Below, one piece after another: positions 1 through 7,239 of a stretch of 64,000 bases of DNA. The position numbers and the translations under genes were made by a program. The notes below the pieces were generated by a model. That model was not told the origin of the DNA and searched no databases. It saw nothing but the letters and a program-made list of their open reading frames with translations. Source of the DNA: an uncultured Verrucomicrobiota bacterium (GTDB lineage Bacteria; Verrucomicrobiota; Kiritimatiellia; CAIVKH01); assembly GCA_937872895.1 (NCBI GenBank), contig CALMUP010000004.1, positions 1 to 64,000 of the forward strand. Direction: 5' to 3'. Numbering within the stretch: the stretch's first letter is position 1; every line of letters starts with the position of its first letter.

Positions 1-169
1 TTGGCTGGCATGCCAAGCCGTAGCTCGGAGCGCAGCGGAGAGCGTGGGATTGGTGGTAAGCCGGGTAAGCCCGCCTTCGCCAAGGCTTCGGCGTGGCAGC
101 CTTCGCTCACCGCTGCGTTTCGGGATTGGCTGGCATGCCAAGCCGTAGCTCGGAGCGCAGCGGAGAGCG
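1..169. repeat. 44-bp direct repeat pair with internal palindrome
   Basis: Positions 1-44 recur exactly at 126-169. Each copy starts with a short palindromic core (TGGCATGCCA) and continues into a segment ending in GGAGAGCG. Between them, at about 100-119, lies a nearly exact reverse complement of the repeat tail and its 3' extension (150-174), so the block can fold. It sits directly downstream of the tRNA-Val gene. It looks like an intergenic palindromic repeat unit rather than a gene. Confidence 0.75.
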
Positions 170-178
170 AAGGCTGGT

Positions 179-251
179 GGGCAATACAGAACTCGAATCT
201 GTGACCTCTTCCATGTCAAGGAAGCGCTCTAACCAACTGAGCTAATTGCCC
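179..251 (-). tRNA. tRNA-Val (anticodon GAC)
   Basis: The reverse complement folds as a complete 73-nt cloverleaf. It has a seven-base acceptor stem (GGGCAAT/ATTGCCC), a D arm GCTC/GAGC, an anticodon stem CTTCC/GGAAG with loop TTGACAT (anticodon GAC), and a T arm ACAGA/TCTGT with loop TTCGAAT. CCA is not encoded directly after the acceptor stem. GAC reads valine codons GUC and GUU. Confidence 0.95.
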
Positions 252-323
252 GTCAACTCTCGTTACGAGGTTGCGGACCATACGAAATGCCCCGGATGGT
301 GTCAAGGCGGGGGAACGGTACGA

Positions 324-380
324 GGGTGCAAGGGTCGCAGGGGTACAAGGGTGCAAGGGTGCAGGGGTGCAAGGGGACAA
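324..380. repeat. Degenerate GGGTGCAA tandem repeat
   Basis: Seven consecutive 7-9-nt units of the type GGGTGCAA, GGGTCGCA, GGGGTACAA, GGGTGCAA, GGGTGCA, GGGGTGCAA, GGGGACAA fill the spacer between the tRNA and the end of the GH20 gene. No gene is visible in 252-393. Confidence 0.7.
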
Positions 381-393
381 GGGGGCAGATGCG

Positions 394-2172
394 TTAGCTC
401 AGTTCGGCGAGGCGTTGTTGGAGCGGGGCGATGCTTTCGGGGAGGCCGCCGGGGCGGTTGCGGGCGAGCCAGAGGTGTTCGTGCTCGGCGAGCAGGGCGG
501 CGAGTTCGGCCCTGCGGGCGGCCGGGGCCGGGAGTCCCGGGGCCTGCTTGAGGGCGAGGCCGCGCTGGACGGCGTGGCGCAGCAGGCCGGCGGCGAGGCG
601 AATCTCCCGTTGCTCGAGGTCGCTTCCGCCGGTGGGCAGGGTGGCGGTGATGCGGTCGAGGTGATCGCTGGCGGCGTGCAGCCGTTCCGGGGTCCAGCGG
701 TCGAGCACGGTGACCGGTTGCTGGAAACGCAGCAGCGGGAACAAGGGGCTGGTGTTGTGCAGCGGAAAGCCGGCGTCGAGGTAGCAGCGGCCGAGGTCGA
801 TCAGCGTTTCCGCGTGCGGGAGGATCTGGTGCAGCGTGGCGGGCGGCGGGGCGCGTCCGGTCCAGGCGGCACCGGCGCCGAGGGCGAGGGCGAGGCGGCT
901 GAACGGCTGGGTCTGCCAGTGGCCGTTGTCGCCCCACTCGGTGAGCAGCAGCCCTTCGGCCCCGTGGGTGCGGCCGGCGGTGGCGGCAGTGTCGATGTTT
1001 GTCCAGGCGTTGTCGAACCGTCCGGCGATGCTGTTCCAGGTGGAGGTGCCGGGACAGACCCAGAAGGGGATGCCGCTGGCGGCCAGGGTGGCGCATTGGG
1101 CGGGCAGCGGGTCGGTGGCCTCGTAGCCCCAGACCAGGGCGCGCAGGTCGCGGGGAAGTTCGGGGATCACCTCGGGATGGTTCAGCACGATGTCGGCCCA
1201 GAACATCATGCGGCGGCCGCGCGCCTCGACGCGGCGGTGGATCTGTTTCAGGAAATCAAGATAGACGCGGCCCTTGCCGCGCGTTTCGCAGGCGGCCTTG
1301 CTCGCGCCCTGGCCGAGGTCGAAGGTTTCGTCGCCGCCGATGTTGACCCACGGGCTGGTGAAGTTCGGGAACAGTTCGTCGTAGAGGCTTTCGAGAAAGG
1401 TGAGGGAGCGCGGGTCGAGCGGGTTCAGGCTGAACGGGCCGGTGCGGCGTTCGCCCCACGGGGTGGTGTAGCCGTCGGGACTTTCGGCTAGGTCGCGGTA
1501 GGCGGGCAGGGAGAGCCAGCGGTGGAGGTGGCCGAAGGAGTTCTGGTTGGCGGAGAGTTCGATGTGGAGGCGGCGGCAACGGGCGTCGAGCTGGCGCACC
1601 TCGTCGGCGGTCATCGGCGACGCGTCGCGCCACACGTCGGGATGGGCGGCGTAGGCGAAGGTGTGTTCGGTGTAGAGTTGGAGGTGGTTGAACTTCCAGG
1701 CGGCGAGCTGGTCGACCAGCGCGAACAGGGTGGCCATGGTCGGAACCTTGGTGCGGCTGATGTCGAGCATGAAGCCGCGGCGTGCGAAGGCCGGGGCATC
1801 GTCGAGGTCGATCACCGGCAAGGTGTCCGGATGGCGCGCGAGGAGCTGGCCGAGTGTGGTGCCGGCATACTGGAAGCCGGGGGCGTCCGCGGCGGCAATG
1901 CGGATGCCTTCGGCGAGCACGGAGATCCGGTAGGCCTCGGGCGCGGCATCGGGCAGCGGATGCAGGTCGATGACCACGCCGCCCGCGGGCGTCCAGGAGC
2001 GGTCGGCCAGCGGTGCGGTGAGCACAAAGCCGCGGCGGAAGGATTCCGCGGCGGCCTGGTTCACGTGGGTCGTGCGGCAGGTCAGGGCGGTCGGCCGGGG
2101 GATGGTGGCACCGCCGCGGTGGTGGATCGAGCGCGGAAGAGGGAACAGGGCCTGGTCTTCCGGGTGAAGCAT
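394..2172 (-). CDS. Glycoside hydrolase family 20 (beta-N-acetylhexosaminidase-like)
   Basis: This 592-residue protein should cleave terminal beta-linked N-acetylhexosamines. The N-terminal ~125 residues resemble the small GH20b domain (AYRISV...AAADAPGFQYAGTTLGQLL). A TIM barrel follows from about 130 (RRGFMLDISR). The family signature GGDETFDLG puts the Asp-Glu pair at D281-E282, where E282 is the expected acid/base and D281 positions the acetamido group. No signal peptide is visible, so it probably acts in the cytoplasm on imported sugars. It begins 10 nt after ridA and probably shares its transcript. The C-terminal ~170 residues are helical, Ala/Arg-rich and not recognised. The substrate is not determined by sequence. 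Confidence 0.88.
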   Translation of the reverse strand: MLHPEDQALFPLPRSIHHRGGATIPRPTALTCRTTHVNQAAAESFRRGFVLTAPLADRSWTPAGGVVIDLHPLPDAAPEAYRISVLAEGIRIAAADAPGFQYAGTTLGQLLARHPDTLPVIDLDDAPAFARRGFMLDISRTKVPTMATLFALVDQLAAWKFNHLQLYTEHTFAYAAHPDVWRDASPMTADEVRQLDARCRRLHIELSANQNSFGHLHRWLSLPAYRDLAESPDGYTTPWGERRTGPFSLNPLDPRSLTFLESLYDELFPNFTSPWVNIGGDETFDLGQGASKAACETRGKGRVYLDFLKQIHRRVEARGRRMMFWADIVLNHPEVIPELPRDLRALVWGYEATDPLPAQCATLAASGIPFWVCPGTSTWNSIAGRFDNAWTNIDTAATAGRTHGAEGLLLTEWGDNGHWQTQPFSRLALALGAGAAWTGRAPPPATLHQILPHAETLIDLGRCYLDAGFPLHNTSPLFPLLRFQQPVTVLDRWTPERLHAASDHLDRITATLPTGGSDLEQREIRLAAGLLRHAVQRGLALKQAPGLPAPAARRAELAALLAEHEHLWLARNRPGGLPESIAPLQQRLAELS

Positions 2173-2182
2173 CGGGGACCTG

Positions 2183-2569
2183 CTAGGGCACCAGCGCCAC
2201 GACCTCGATCTCGATCTTCGCGTCCTTGGGCAGCCGGGCGACCTGGATGGTCGAACGCGCCGGAGGCGTCGGTCCGGTGAAGTAGCTCGTGTAGATCACG
2301 TTCATCGCGGCGAAATCGTTCATGTCCTGCAGGAACACCGTGGTCTTTACCACGTGGTCGAAGCCGGTGCCGGCGGCGGCGAGGATCGCGCGCAGGTTGG
2401 CGAACACCGCGTGGGTCTGCTCGGTGATGCCGCCACCGACCATTTGCCCGGCGGCATCGAGCGGAATCTGGCCGGAGGTGAAGAGGAACGATCCACTCGC
2501 CTTGACGGCCTGGCTGTAGGGGCCGATCGGCGGAGCGGCCTGCTTGGACAAGACAATTTCGCGGTTCAT
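2183..2569 (-). CDS. ridA: RidA family reactive intermediate deaminase
   Basis: RidA proteins hydrolyse reactive enamine/imine intermediates made by PLP enzymes. The 128-residue length is typical, and family motifs are present: IGPYSQAV near the N-terminus, FTSGQIPLD, VVKTTVFLQDMNDF, and a C-terminal AKIEIEVVALV. The start at 2569 is chosen because AGGAGA lies 8 nt upstream; an in-frame ATG at 2593 lacks such a site. The arginine expected to bind the substrate carboxylate is probably the one in PPARSTIQV. It precedes the GH20 gene and lies downstream of paired TCCA-N5-TGGA dyads. Confidence 0.93.
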   Translation of the reverse strand: MNREIVLSKQAAPPIGPYSQAVKASGSFLFTSGQIPLDAAGQMVGGGITEQTHAVFANLRAILAAAGTGFDHVVKTTVFLQDMNDFAAMNVIYTSYFTGPTPPARSTIQVARLPKDAKIEIEVVALVP

Positions 2570-2637
2570 GCAGCAATCTCCTGATCTGTGCACAGCCTAC
2601 GCTCCGGACGTGAATTGTCGAACCGGAAAATCCTTGA

Positions 2638-2688
2638 TTGTCCAGGGATTGGACAACGGGCATGGCCAATGGTCCAATCGCTGGACAA
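2638..2688. promoter_or_regulatory. Paired TCCA-N5-TGGA dyads (candidate operators)
   Basis: Two imperfect palindromes, TTGTCCAGGGATTGGACAA (2638-2656) and TGGTCCAATCGCTGGACAA (2670-2688), share TCCA-N5-TGGA cores about 32 bp apart centre to centre, close to three helical turns. They lie in the divergent spacer between ridA and the gene at 2788. A similar pair precedes metF. Confidence 0.5.
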
Positions 2689-2712
2689 TCGGGGCGGGGG
2701 TGCCGCCGGTGC

Positions 2713-2742
2713 TTGTCTTGGCGCGCGGCGTCTTGGTATGGT
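2713..2742 (+). promoter_or_regulatory. Putative sigma-70 promoter for the 2788 operon
   Basis: TTGTCT (2713-2718), an 18-bp spacer and TATGGT (2737-2742) lie about 45 bp before the start codon at 2788. Confidence 0.45.
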
Positions 2743-2787
2743 GAGTCCCGTGAAACGGACCGACTGTTCCTCTGGAGTGACCACGCG

Positions 2788-3033
2788 ATGAAGGCGAAGC
2801 GCTCGCGCGTGACGCGTATCGTCGGGGTGGGGCCGGCCGCTCCGGACGGGCATGTCCGCATCACCAAGGGCAAGCAGTACCAGGTGGTGCAGGGATCGGA
2901 AGCGACCCATGCGCTGATGAACCAGTGGTGCGAGGGCATCGAGGCGAAGCTGGCCGCGATGAACAAGGATATGAAGGATCTCTCCGTCGAGGAATTCCTC
3001 CGCATCGCCCGCGAGGCCGCGCCACCGGCATGA
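2788..3033 (+). CDS. Small conserved-looking hypothetical protein
   Basis: This is an 81-residue basic protein with no recognised family. The N-terminus is Lys/Arg-rich (MKAKRSRVTRIVGVG). The middle reads as a small beta segment (HVRITKGKQYQVVQG) and the rest as amphipathic helices. CTGGAG lies about 8 nt upstream of the ATG. The stop overlaps the next start (ATGA at 3030-3033), so it is translationally coupled to the glycosyltransferase and is probably the first gene of that operon. Confidence 0.7.
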   Translation: MKAKRSRVTRIVGVGPAAPDGHVRITKGKQYQVVQGSEATHALMNQWCEGIEAKLAAMNKDMKDLSVEEFLRIAREAAPPA

Positions 3034-4238
3034 AAATCCTGTTCCTCACCGCGCGCATTCCCTACTCGACCGTCGCCGGCGGCCACGCGCTGGTGTACCA
3101 GCGGATCGCCCGGTTGGCCCGGCGCGGCCATGAGGTCGGGCTGATTTCCCTCGCCGAGCCGGATCACCAGGTCAACCGGATCGATCCATTGTTCGGTTTC
3201 ATCCGCGATTTCCGCGCGGTGCCGATGCCGCGTCGCCGCTGCCGTTTCCTCTGCCGTCTGCGCGGGCTGTTCTCCGGTATCCCGCCGTTCTTCCACGAGG
3301 TGCGGTCCTTGCCGATGATGCGCGCCGTGGGCGACCTGGTCCACGAGGCGGGTTACGATCTGGTCGTTGCCGAGTTTTCGGCGATGGGCCAGTACCTGTT
3401 CCGCAATCCTTATCTGCCGGCGGTTCGCAAGGTGATTTCCTGCCACTTCAGCGTGGCCACGTTTTCGCCCGATCTCGCACGCAACCTGGGGGCGCGGGCG
3501 GCCGGGGTGCGTTCGCGGTACGGGTTGAACCGGTTGATGGTCTACGAGGTGGCGATGTACCGCGAGGTGGACCGGGTGCTGGTGCTTACCGCGCACGACC
3601 GCTACAGCCTGCTGAATGCCGATCCGACGCTGCGCGTGAATGTCATCCCGGTGGGCGTGGACGCCTCGTACTTCCGTCCGCCCGCCGACCCGTCGGTGCG
3701 CGAAGAGGCCCTGATCTACACCGGTCAGTACGAGGTGTATTCGAACCTCGATGCGGTGCGTTGGTTTGTCGCGACGACCTGGCCGATCCTGAAGCAGCGC
3801 CGTCCCGGGCTGAAGTTCTACATCGTCGGTCCCGGTGCCGAACAGGAACTCCACGAGCTGGCGCGGGGTGACGACGCGATCACCGTCACCGGCGGCGTCC
3901 ACGACATCCGGCCCTACCTGCACCGCGCGATGCTCTATGTCTGCCCGGTCCGCCTCGGTTCCGGTCTGCGTTTCAAGCTGCTCGAGGCGATGGCCGCCGG
4001 CCTGCCGGTGGTGACCACGACGCTGGGCGCGGAGGGCATCCCGCTCCAGAACGGCGACAACTGCTTCATGGCCGACAAGCCGGAGATCATGGCCGAGTGT
4101 GTGGACCTGCTGCTCGGCGACGAGCCGTTGCGGCTGTCGGTGGCCCGCCAGGCCCGCACGCTGGTCGAGGAGCGTTTCCACTGGGACCACGGGATCGATC
4201 TGCTCGAAGGGGTGATGAAGGATGTCTTCCAGCACTGA
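3030..4238 (+). CDS. GT4-family glycosyltransferase
   Basis: This 402-residue GT-B-fold enzyme should transfer a sugar from a nucleotide donor during envelope or exopolysaccharide assembly. The N-terminal Rossmann half starts MKILFLTARIPY with the usual glycine-rich acceptor loop (TVAGGHALV). The C-terminal donor domain begins near residue 230 (EEALIYTGQYEVYSNLDAV). It contains the GT4 signature GSGLRFKLLEAMAAGLPVV with the EX7E-type glutamates. No membrane segment is visible. It overlaps the next gene by 17 nt, which suggests the pair acts in one glycan pathway. Donor and acceptor cannot be read from the sequence. Confidence 0.88.
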   Translation: MKILFLTARIPYSTVAGGHALVYQRIARLARRGHEVGLISLAEPDHQVNRIDPLFGFIRDFRAVPMPRRRCRFLCRLRGLFSGIPPFFHEVRSLPMMRAVGDLVHEAGYDLVVAEFSAMGQYLFRNPYLPAVRKVISCHFSVATFSPDLARNLGARAAGVRSRYGLNRLMVYEVAMYREVDRVLVLTAHDRYSLLNADPTLRVNVIPVGVDASYFRPPADPSVREEALIYTGQYEVYSNLDAVRWFVATTWPILKQRRPGLKFYIVGPGAEQELHELARGDDAITVTGGVHDIRPYLHRAMLYVCPVRLGSGLRFKLLEAMAAGLPVVTTTLGAEGIPLQNGDNCFMADKPEIMAECVDLLLGDEPLRLSVARQARTLVEERFHWDHGIDLLEGVMKDVFQH

Positions 4239-6423
4239 CCTCCCGAGCGCCGCACCACGCCCCGGCTTGCGGGCGGGCACCGACCTGTGGCTGGGCCTGC
4301 TGCTGGTGCTCGGCACCGTCGCGGTGTATGCCCCGGCACTGGGCGCGGGCTTTATCTGGGACGACGATGTGCATTTCACCGCCAACGAGGCGGTGCGGCG
4401 CTGGCGCGGGATCATCGATATCTGGACTTCGCGCACCGCCGTGTATTATCCCCTCGTGCTGACCACCGCGTGGGTGGTGCACAAGGTGGCCGGCTTCAGC
4501 GCGCCGGTGTTCCACGCCCTCACCCTCGGCCTGCACATCGCCAACGCGCTGCTGCTGGTCCTGCTGTTGCGGCGGTTGCGAATTCCCGGCGCGTGGGTGG
4601 CGGGTTTCCTGTTCGCGTGGCATCCGCTGCAGGTCGAGTCGGTGGCGTGGGTGACCGAGTTGAAGAATACGCAGTCCGGCTTTTTCCTGCTGTTGTCGCT
4701 GCTGGCCCTGCAGGCCTCCGGCTTTTTCGAGCGCGCCGCGTTTCCGGACCGCCGGGCGCGCGGCTGGCACTGGGCCTCGATCGCCTTGTTCGCGCTGGCC
4801 CTGTTGAGCAAGCCCTCGGTGGTGATGGCCCCGGCCGCCTTGCTGGCGGTGGTGTGGTGGCGGCGCGGCATCCGGCGTTGGATGGATGTCGATGCGCTGT
4901 TCCCGGTCTTCATGCTCGCCCTGCTCGCGTCGGGCTGGACGGTGTGGGAGCAGCGCTACAGTTCCGGCGCACACGGGTTCGAGTGGGCGCAATCGCCGCT
5001 TGAGCGCCTCGCCCTCGCCGGGCAGGTCACGGTGTTCTACCTGCGCAAGCTGGTCTGGCCGGAACCGCTGATGTTCCTGTACCCGCCGTGGCCGGTCGAG
5101 GCCGGGCGGTTCTCCGCGTGGCTGCCGCTGCTCGGTGTGCTCGCCGCGGCCGCGCTGTGCGTGTGGAAGAGCGCGGGGTGGGGTCGGTATCCGGGCCTGA
5201 CCCTCTGGTGGATCGGGGTGTTCCTGTTTCCGGTGATGGGATTCTTCAACGTCTATTTCATGCGCTATGCGTGGGTGGCCGATCATTTCGTGTACCTGCC
5301 GATCATCGGCTGGTGCGCCGCGCTGGGCGCGGCCTGGTGGTGGCTGGCGGAGCGGCAGCGCGCGCTCGCGTTGGCGCTCGCCGTTGTTGTGCTCGCCGCG
5401 TGCGGCTGGGCCAGCCACCGGCATGCCCGGAGCTTCCACGACAACGAGACCTTGTGGCGGGCCAGCATCGCCGCGTCGCCGGCGGCGTGGATGGCCCATA
5501 ACAATCTCGGCCTGATCCACGCCGGGCGCGACGAGGACGACCTCGCGGAGCACCACTACCGCGCCGCGCTGGAACACAATCCGCGCCACTACGAAGCGCT
5601 CCACAACCTCGGGTTGATGCGGCTCGTCGCGAGCAACGCGAGCGAGGCGCTGACCTACTTCGATCAGGCGCTGGCCTTGCGCCCGGACCTGTACGTGGCG
5701 GTGCTGAACCGGGGGCGTGCACTGGAGCAGCTCGGTGACACGGCCGGTGCGCTGGCGGCCTACGACCACGCGGTCGCGCTCCATCCGCCGCTCGACACGG
5801 GGTATGTGGCCATCGGCATGTTGTCCGAGCGCACCGGCCAGCCGGACCGGGCGATCCAGGCCTACGAACGGCTGCTGTCCCGGAAAAACGCGACCCCGGA
5901 ACAGGTGGGCGGCTTCCTGTTCGAGCGCGCCTACCAGGTCGGCGAGCAAGGGGATGTCGAGACCGCGTTGATCCTGCTGGCGGCGGCGCGGCAACGGGCG
6001 CCGCGGTTGCCGGACATTCATCTGCTGGAGGGCATGCTCAAGGAGCGGCGGGGGGATTGGAGCGGTGCGGAAAAATCGTACCGCATCGCCATGTCGTTCA
6101 GGCCCGACTGGGGGGCGGTGCTGGTGCGGCTGGCCCGCCTGCTCGCCGCGCATCCCGACCCCGCGCAGCGGCGGCCGGCCGAAGCGGTGGAGATGGTCGA
6201 GGCGATGCTGGCGGCGGGCGGCCGCGACATCCCGGAGATCGTCGATGCCTACGCGATGGCCCTCGCTTCCTCCGGCCGCTACGGCGATGCGATCCGCACC
6301 CAGCAGCGCGCGATCGACCTCGCGCCGAATACCGATGAAGCCGCCGCCATGAACCAGCGGCTTGTCCTTTACACAAGGGGTCAAAGCTATACGCTTCCCC
6401 TTCCATCACCCATCAACCATTAA
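4222..6423 (+). CDS. Membrane GT-C-like protein with C-terminal TPR repeats
   Basis: This 733-residue protein has an N-terminal half (about 20-400) with around ten hydrophobic helices. The first periplasmic loop contains the acidic FIWDDDVHF motif, typical of GT-C transferases that use lipid-phosphate sugars. Residues ~425-715 form TPR repeats, for example AWMAHNNLGLIHAGR, HYEALHNLGLM and AVLNRGRALEQLGD. The plan is like eukaryotic TMTC and bacterial O-mannosyltransferase-like proteins. It is co-transcribed with the preceding glycosyltransferase. The last residues (PSPINH) are encoded inside a heptanucleotide tandem repeat, so the native C-terminus may have been altered by repeat insertion. 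Catalysis is inferred, not shown. Confidence 0.8.
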   Translation: MSSSTDLPSAAPRPGLRAGTDLWLGLLLVLGTVAVYAPALGAGFIWDDDVHFTANEAVRRWRGIIDIWTSRTAVYYPLVLTTAWVVHKVAGFSAPVFHALTLGLHIANALLLVLLLRRLRIPGAWVAGFLFAWHPLQVESVAWVTELKNTQSGFFLLLSLLALQASGFFERAAFPDRRARGWHWASIALFALALLSKPSVVMAPAALLAVVWWRRGIRRWMDVDALFPVFMLALLASGWTVWEQRYSSGAHGFEWAQSPLERLALAGQVTVFYLRKLVWPEPLMFLYPPWPVEAGRFSAWLPLLGVLAAAALCVWKSAGWGRYPGLTLWWIGVFLFPVMGFFNVYFMRYAWVADHFVYLPIIGWCAALGAAWWWLAERQRALALALAVVVLAACGWASHRHARSFHDNETLWRASIAASPAAWMAHNNLGLIHAGRDEDDLAEHHYRAALEHNPRHYEALHNLGLMRLVASNASEALTYFDQALALRPDLYVAVLNRGRALEQLGDTAGALAAYDHAVALHPPLDTGYVAIGMLSERTGQPDRAIQAYERLLSRKNATPEQVGGFLFERAYQVGEQGDVETALILLAAARQRAPRLPDIHLLEGMLKERRGDWSGAEKSYRIAMSFRPDWGAVLVRLARLLAAHPDPAQRRPAEAVEMVEAMLAAGGRDIPEIVDAYAMALASSGRYGDAIRTQQRAIDLAPNTDEAAAMNQRLVLYTRGQSYTLPLPSPINH

Positions 6424-6459
6424 CCATCCACCATCACCCATCCCCCATTCATCACCACC
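6404..6459. repeat. Eight tandem CATNNNC-type heptamers
   Basis: Exactly eight consecutive 7-mers (CATCACC, CATCAAC, CATTAAC, CATCCAC, CATCACC, CATCCCC, CATTCAT, CACCACC) run from the end of the TPR gene to one base before the trmJ ATG. The third supplies the TAA stop of the upstream gene. No Shine-Dalgarno sequence precedes trmJ because the repeat occupies that position. Confidence 0.9.
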
Positions 6460-6460
6460 C

Positions 6461-7228
6461 ATGTCCCTCTTCAACATCCACGTCGTGCTTGTCCGTCCGC
6501 TCTACGGCGGCAACATCGGTTCGGTCTGCCGGGCGATGAAGAACATGGGCTTGTCCAAGCTGCGGCTGGTTGCGCCGCAGGCCACGGTGGATTACGAGGA
6601 GGCGGCGAAGATGGCGGTGTCGGCGGGCGACCTGCTCGAGCAGCGCACGGAATTCGCCACGCTGGCCGAGGCGGTCGCGGAGTGCGCGCAGGTTGCGGGC
6701 ACCACCGCGCGCACCGGCCTGTACCGGGCACACTCGTACACCGCGCGGGAATGGGCCCCGGTGTTCCTGGACAGTGCGCGGAGCAATCCGGTCGCGCTGG
6801 TGTTCGGGCCGGAGGACAACGGACTCAGCAACGAGGAGCTCGCCTTGTGCTCGCAGATCGTCCGGATCCCGTCGTCGCCGCAGTACTCGTCGCTCAACCT
6901 GTCGCAGGCGGCGTTGGTCTGCTGCTACGAACTCTTCCTCGCCACCGGGCATTTCCAGCCGACCGGGGAACACCATCCGGAGGCCCCGTCGGCGATGCGC
7001 GAGCGGATGTACACGATGTGGGACGACACGCTCAAGCGGATCGGGTTCTACGACGACGAAAAGGCGGGGCACATGATGATGGCGATGCGGCGCATCTTCT
7101 CGCGCGGCAAGCTGTCGGTCGCCGACGTCAACATCCTGATGGGCGTCGCCCGCCAGGCCCAGTGGCGCCTCGACCATCCCGAGCCGGGCACGGATGGCTC
7201 CGTGCCGCCCGCCCGGGATGTGTCGTAG
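6461..7228 (+). CDS. trmJ: SpoU/TrmJ-type RNA 2'-O-methyltransferase
   Basis: This 255-residue SPOUT enzyme probably methylates the 2'-OH at tRNA position 32 using SAM. N-terminal VLVRPLYGGNIGSVCRAMKNMG is motif 1. NPVALVFGPEDNGLSNEELALC is motif 2, and the knotted SAM-site motif 3 reads YSSLNLSQAALVCCYE. A helical C-terminal extension (about 170-240) is typical of TrmJ rather than TrmH. The start follows directly on a heptamer repeat, so no ribosome binding site is evident. The final 15 residues are low-complexity. TrmJ fits better than TrmL because of the extension. Confidence 0.88.
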   Translation: MSLFNIHVVLVRPLYGGNIGSVCRAMKNMGLSKLRLVAPQATVDYEEAAKMAVSAGDLLEQRTEFATLAEAVAECAQVAGTTARTGLYRAHSYTAREWAPVFLDSARSNPVALVFGPEDNGLSNEELALCSQIVRIPSSPQYSSLNLSQAALVCCYELFLATGHFQPTGEHHPEAPSAMRERMYTMWDDTLKRIGFYDDEKAGHMMMAMRRIFSRGKLSVADVNILMGVARQAQWRLDHPEPGTDGSVPPARDVS

Positions 7229-7239
7229 CGCGGGTTTGG

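Noticed and set aside
1-204. Short plus-strand open frame at the window start
   Set aside because: It consists of the 44-bp repeats and runs into the tRNA gene.
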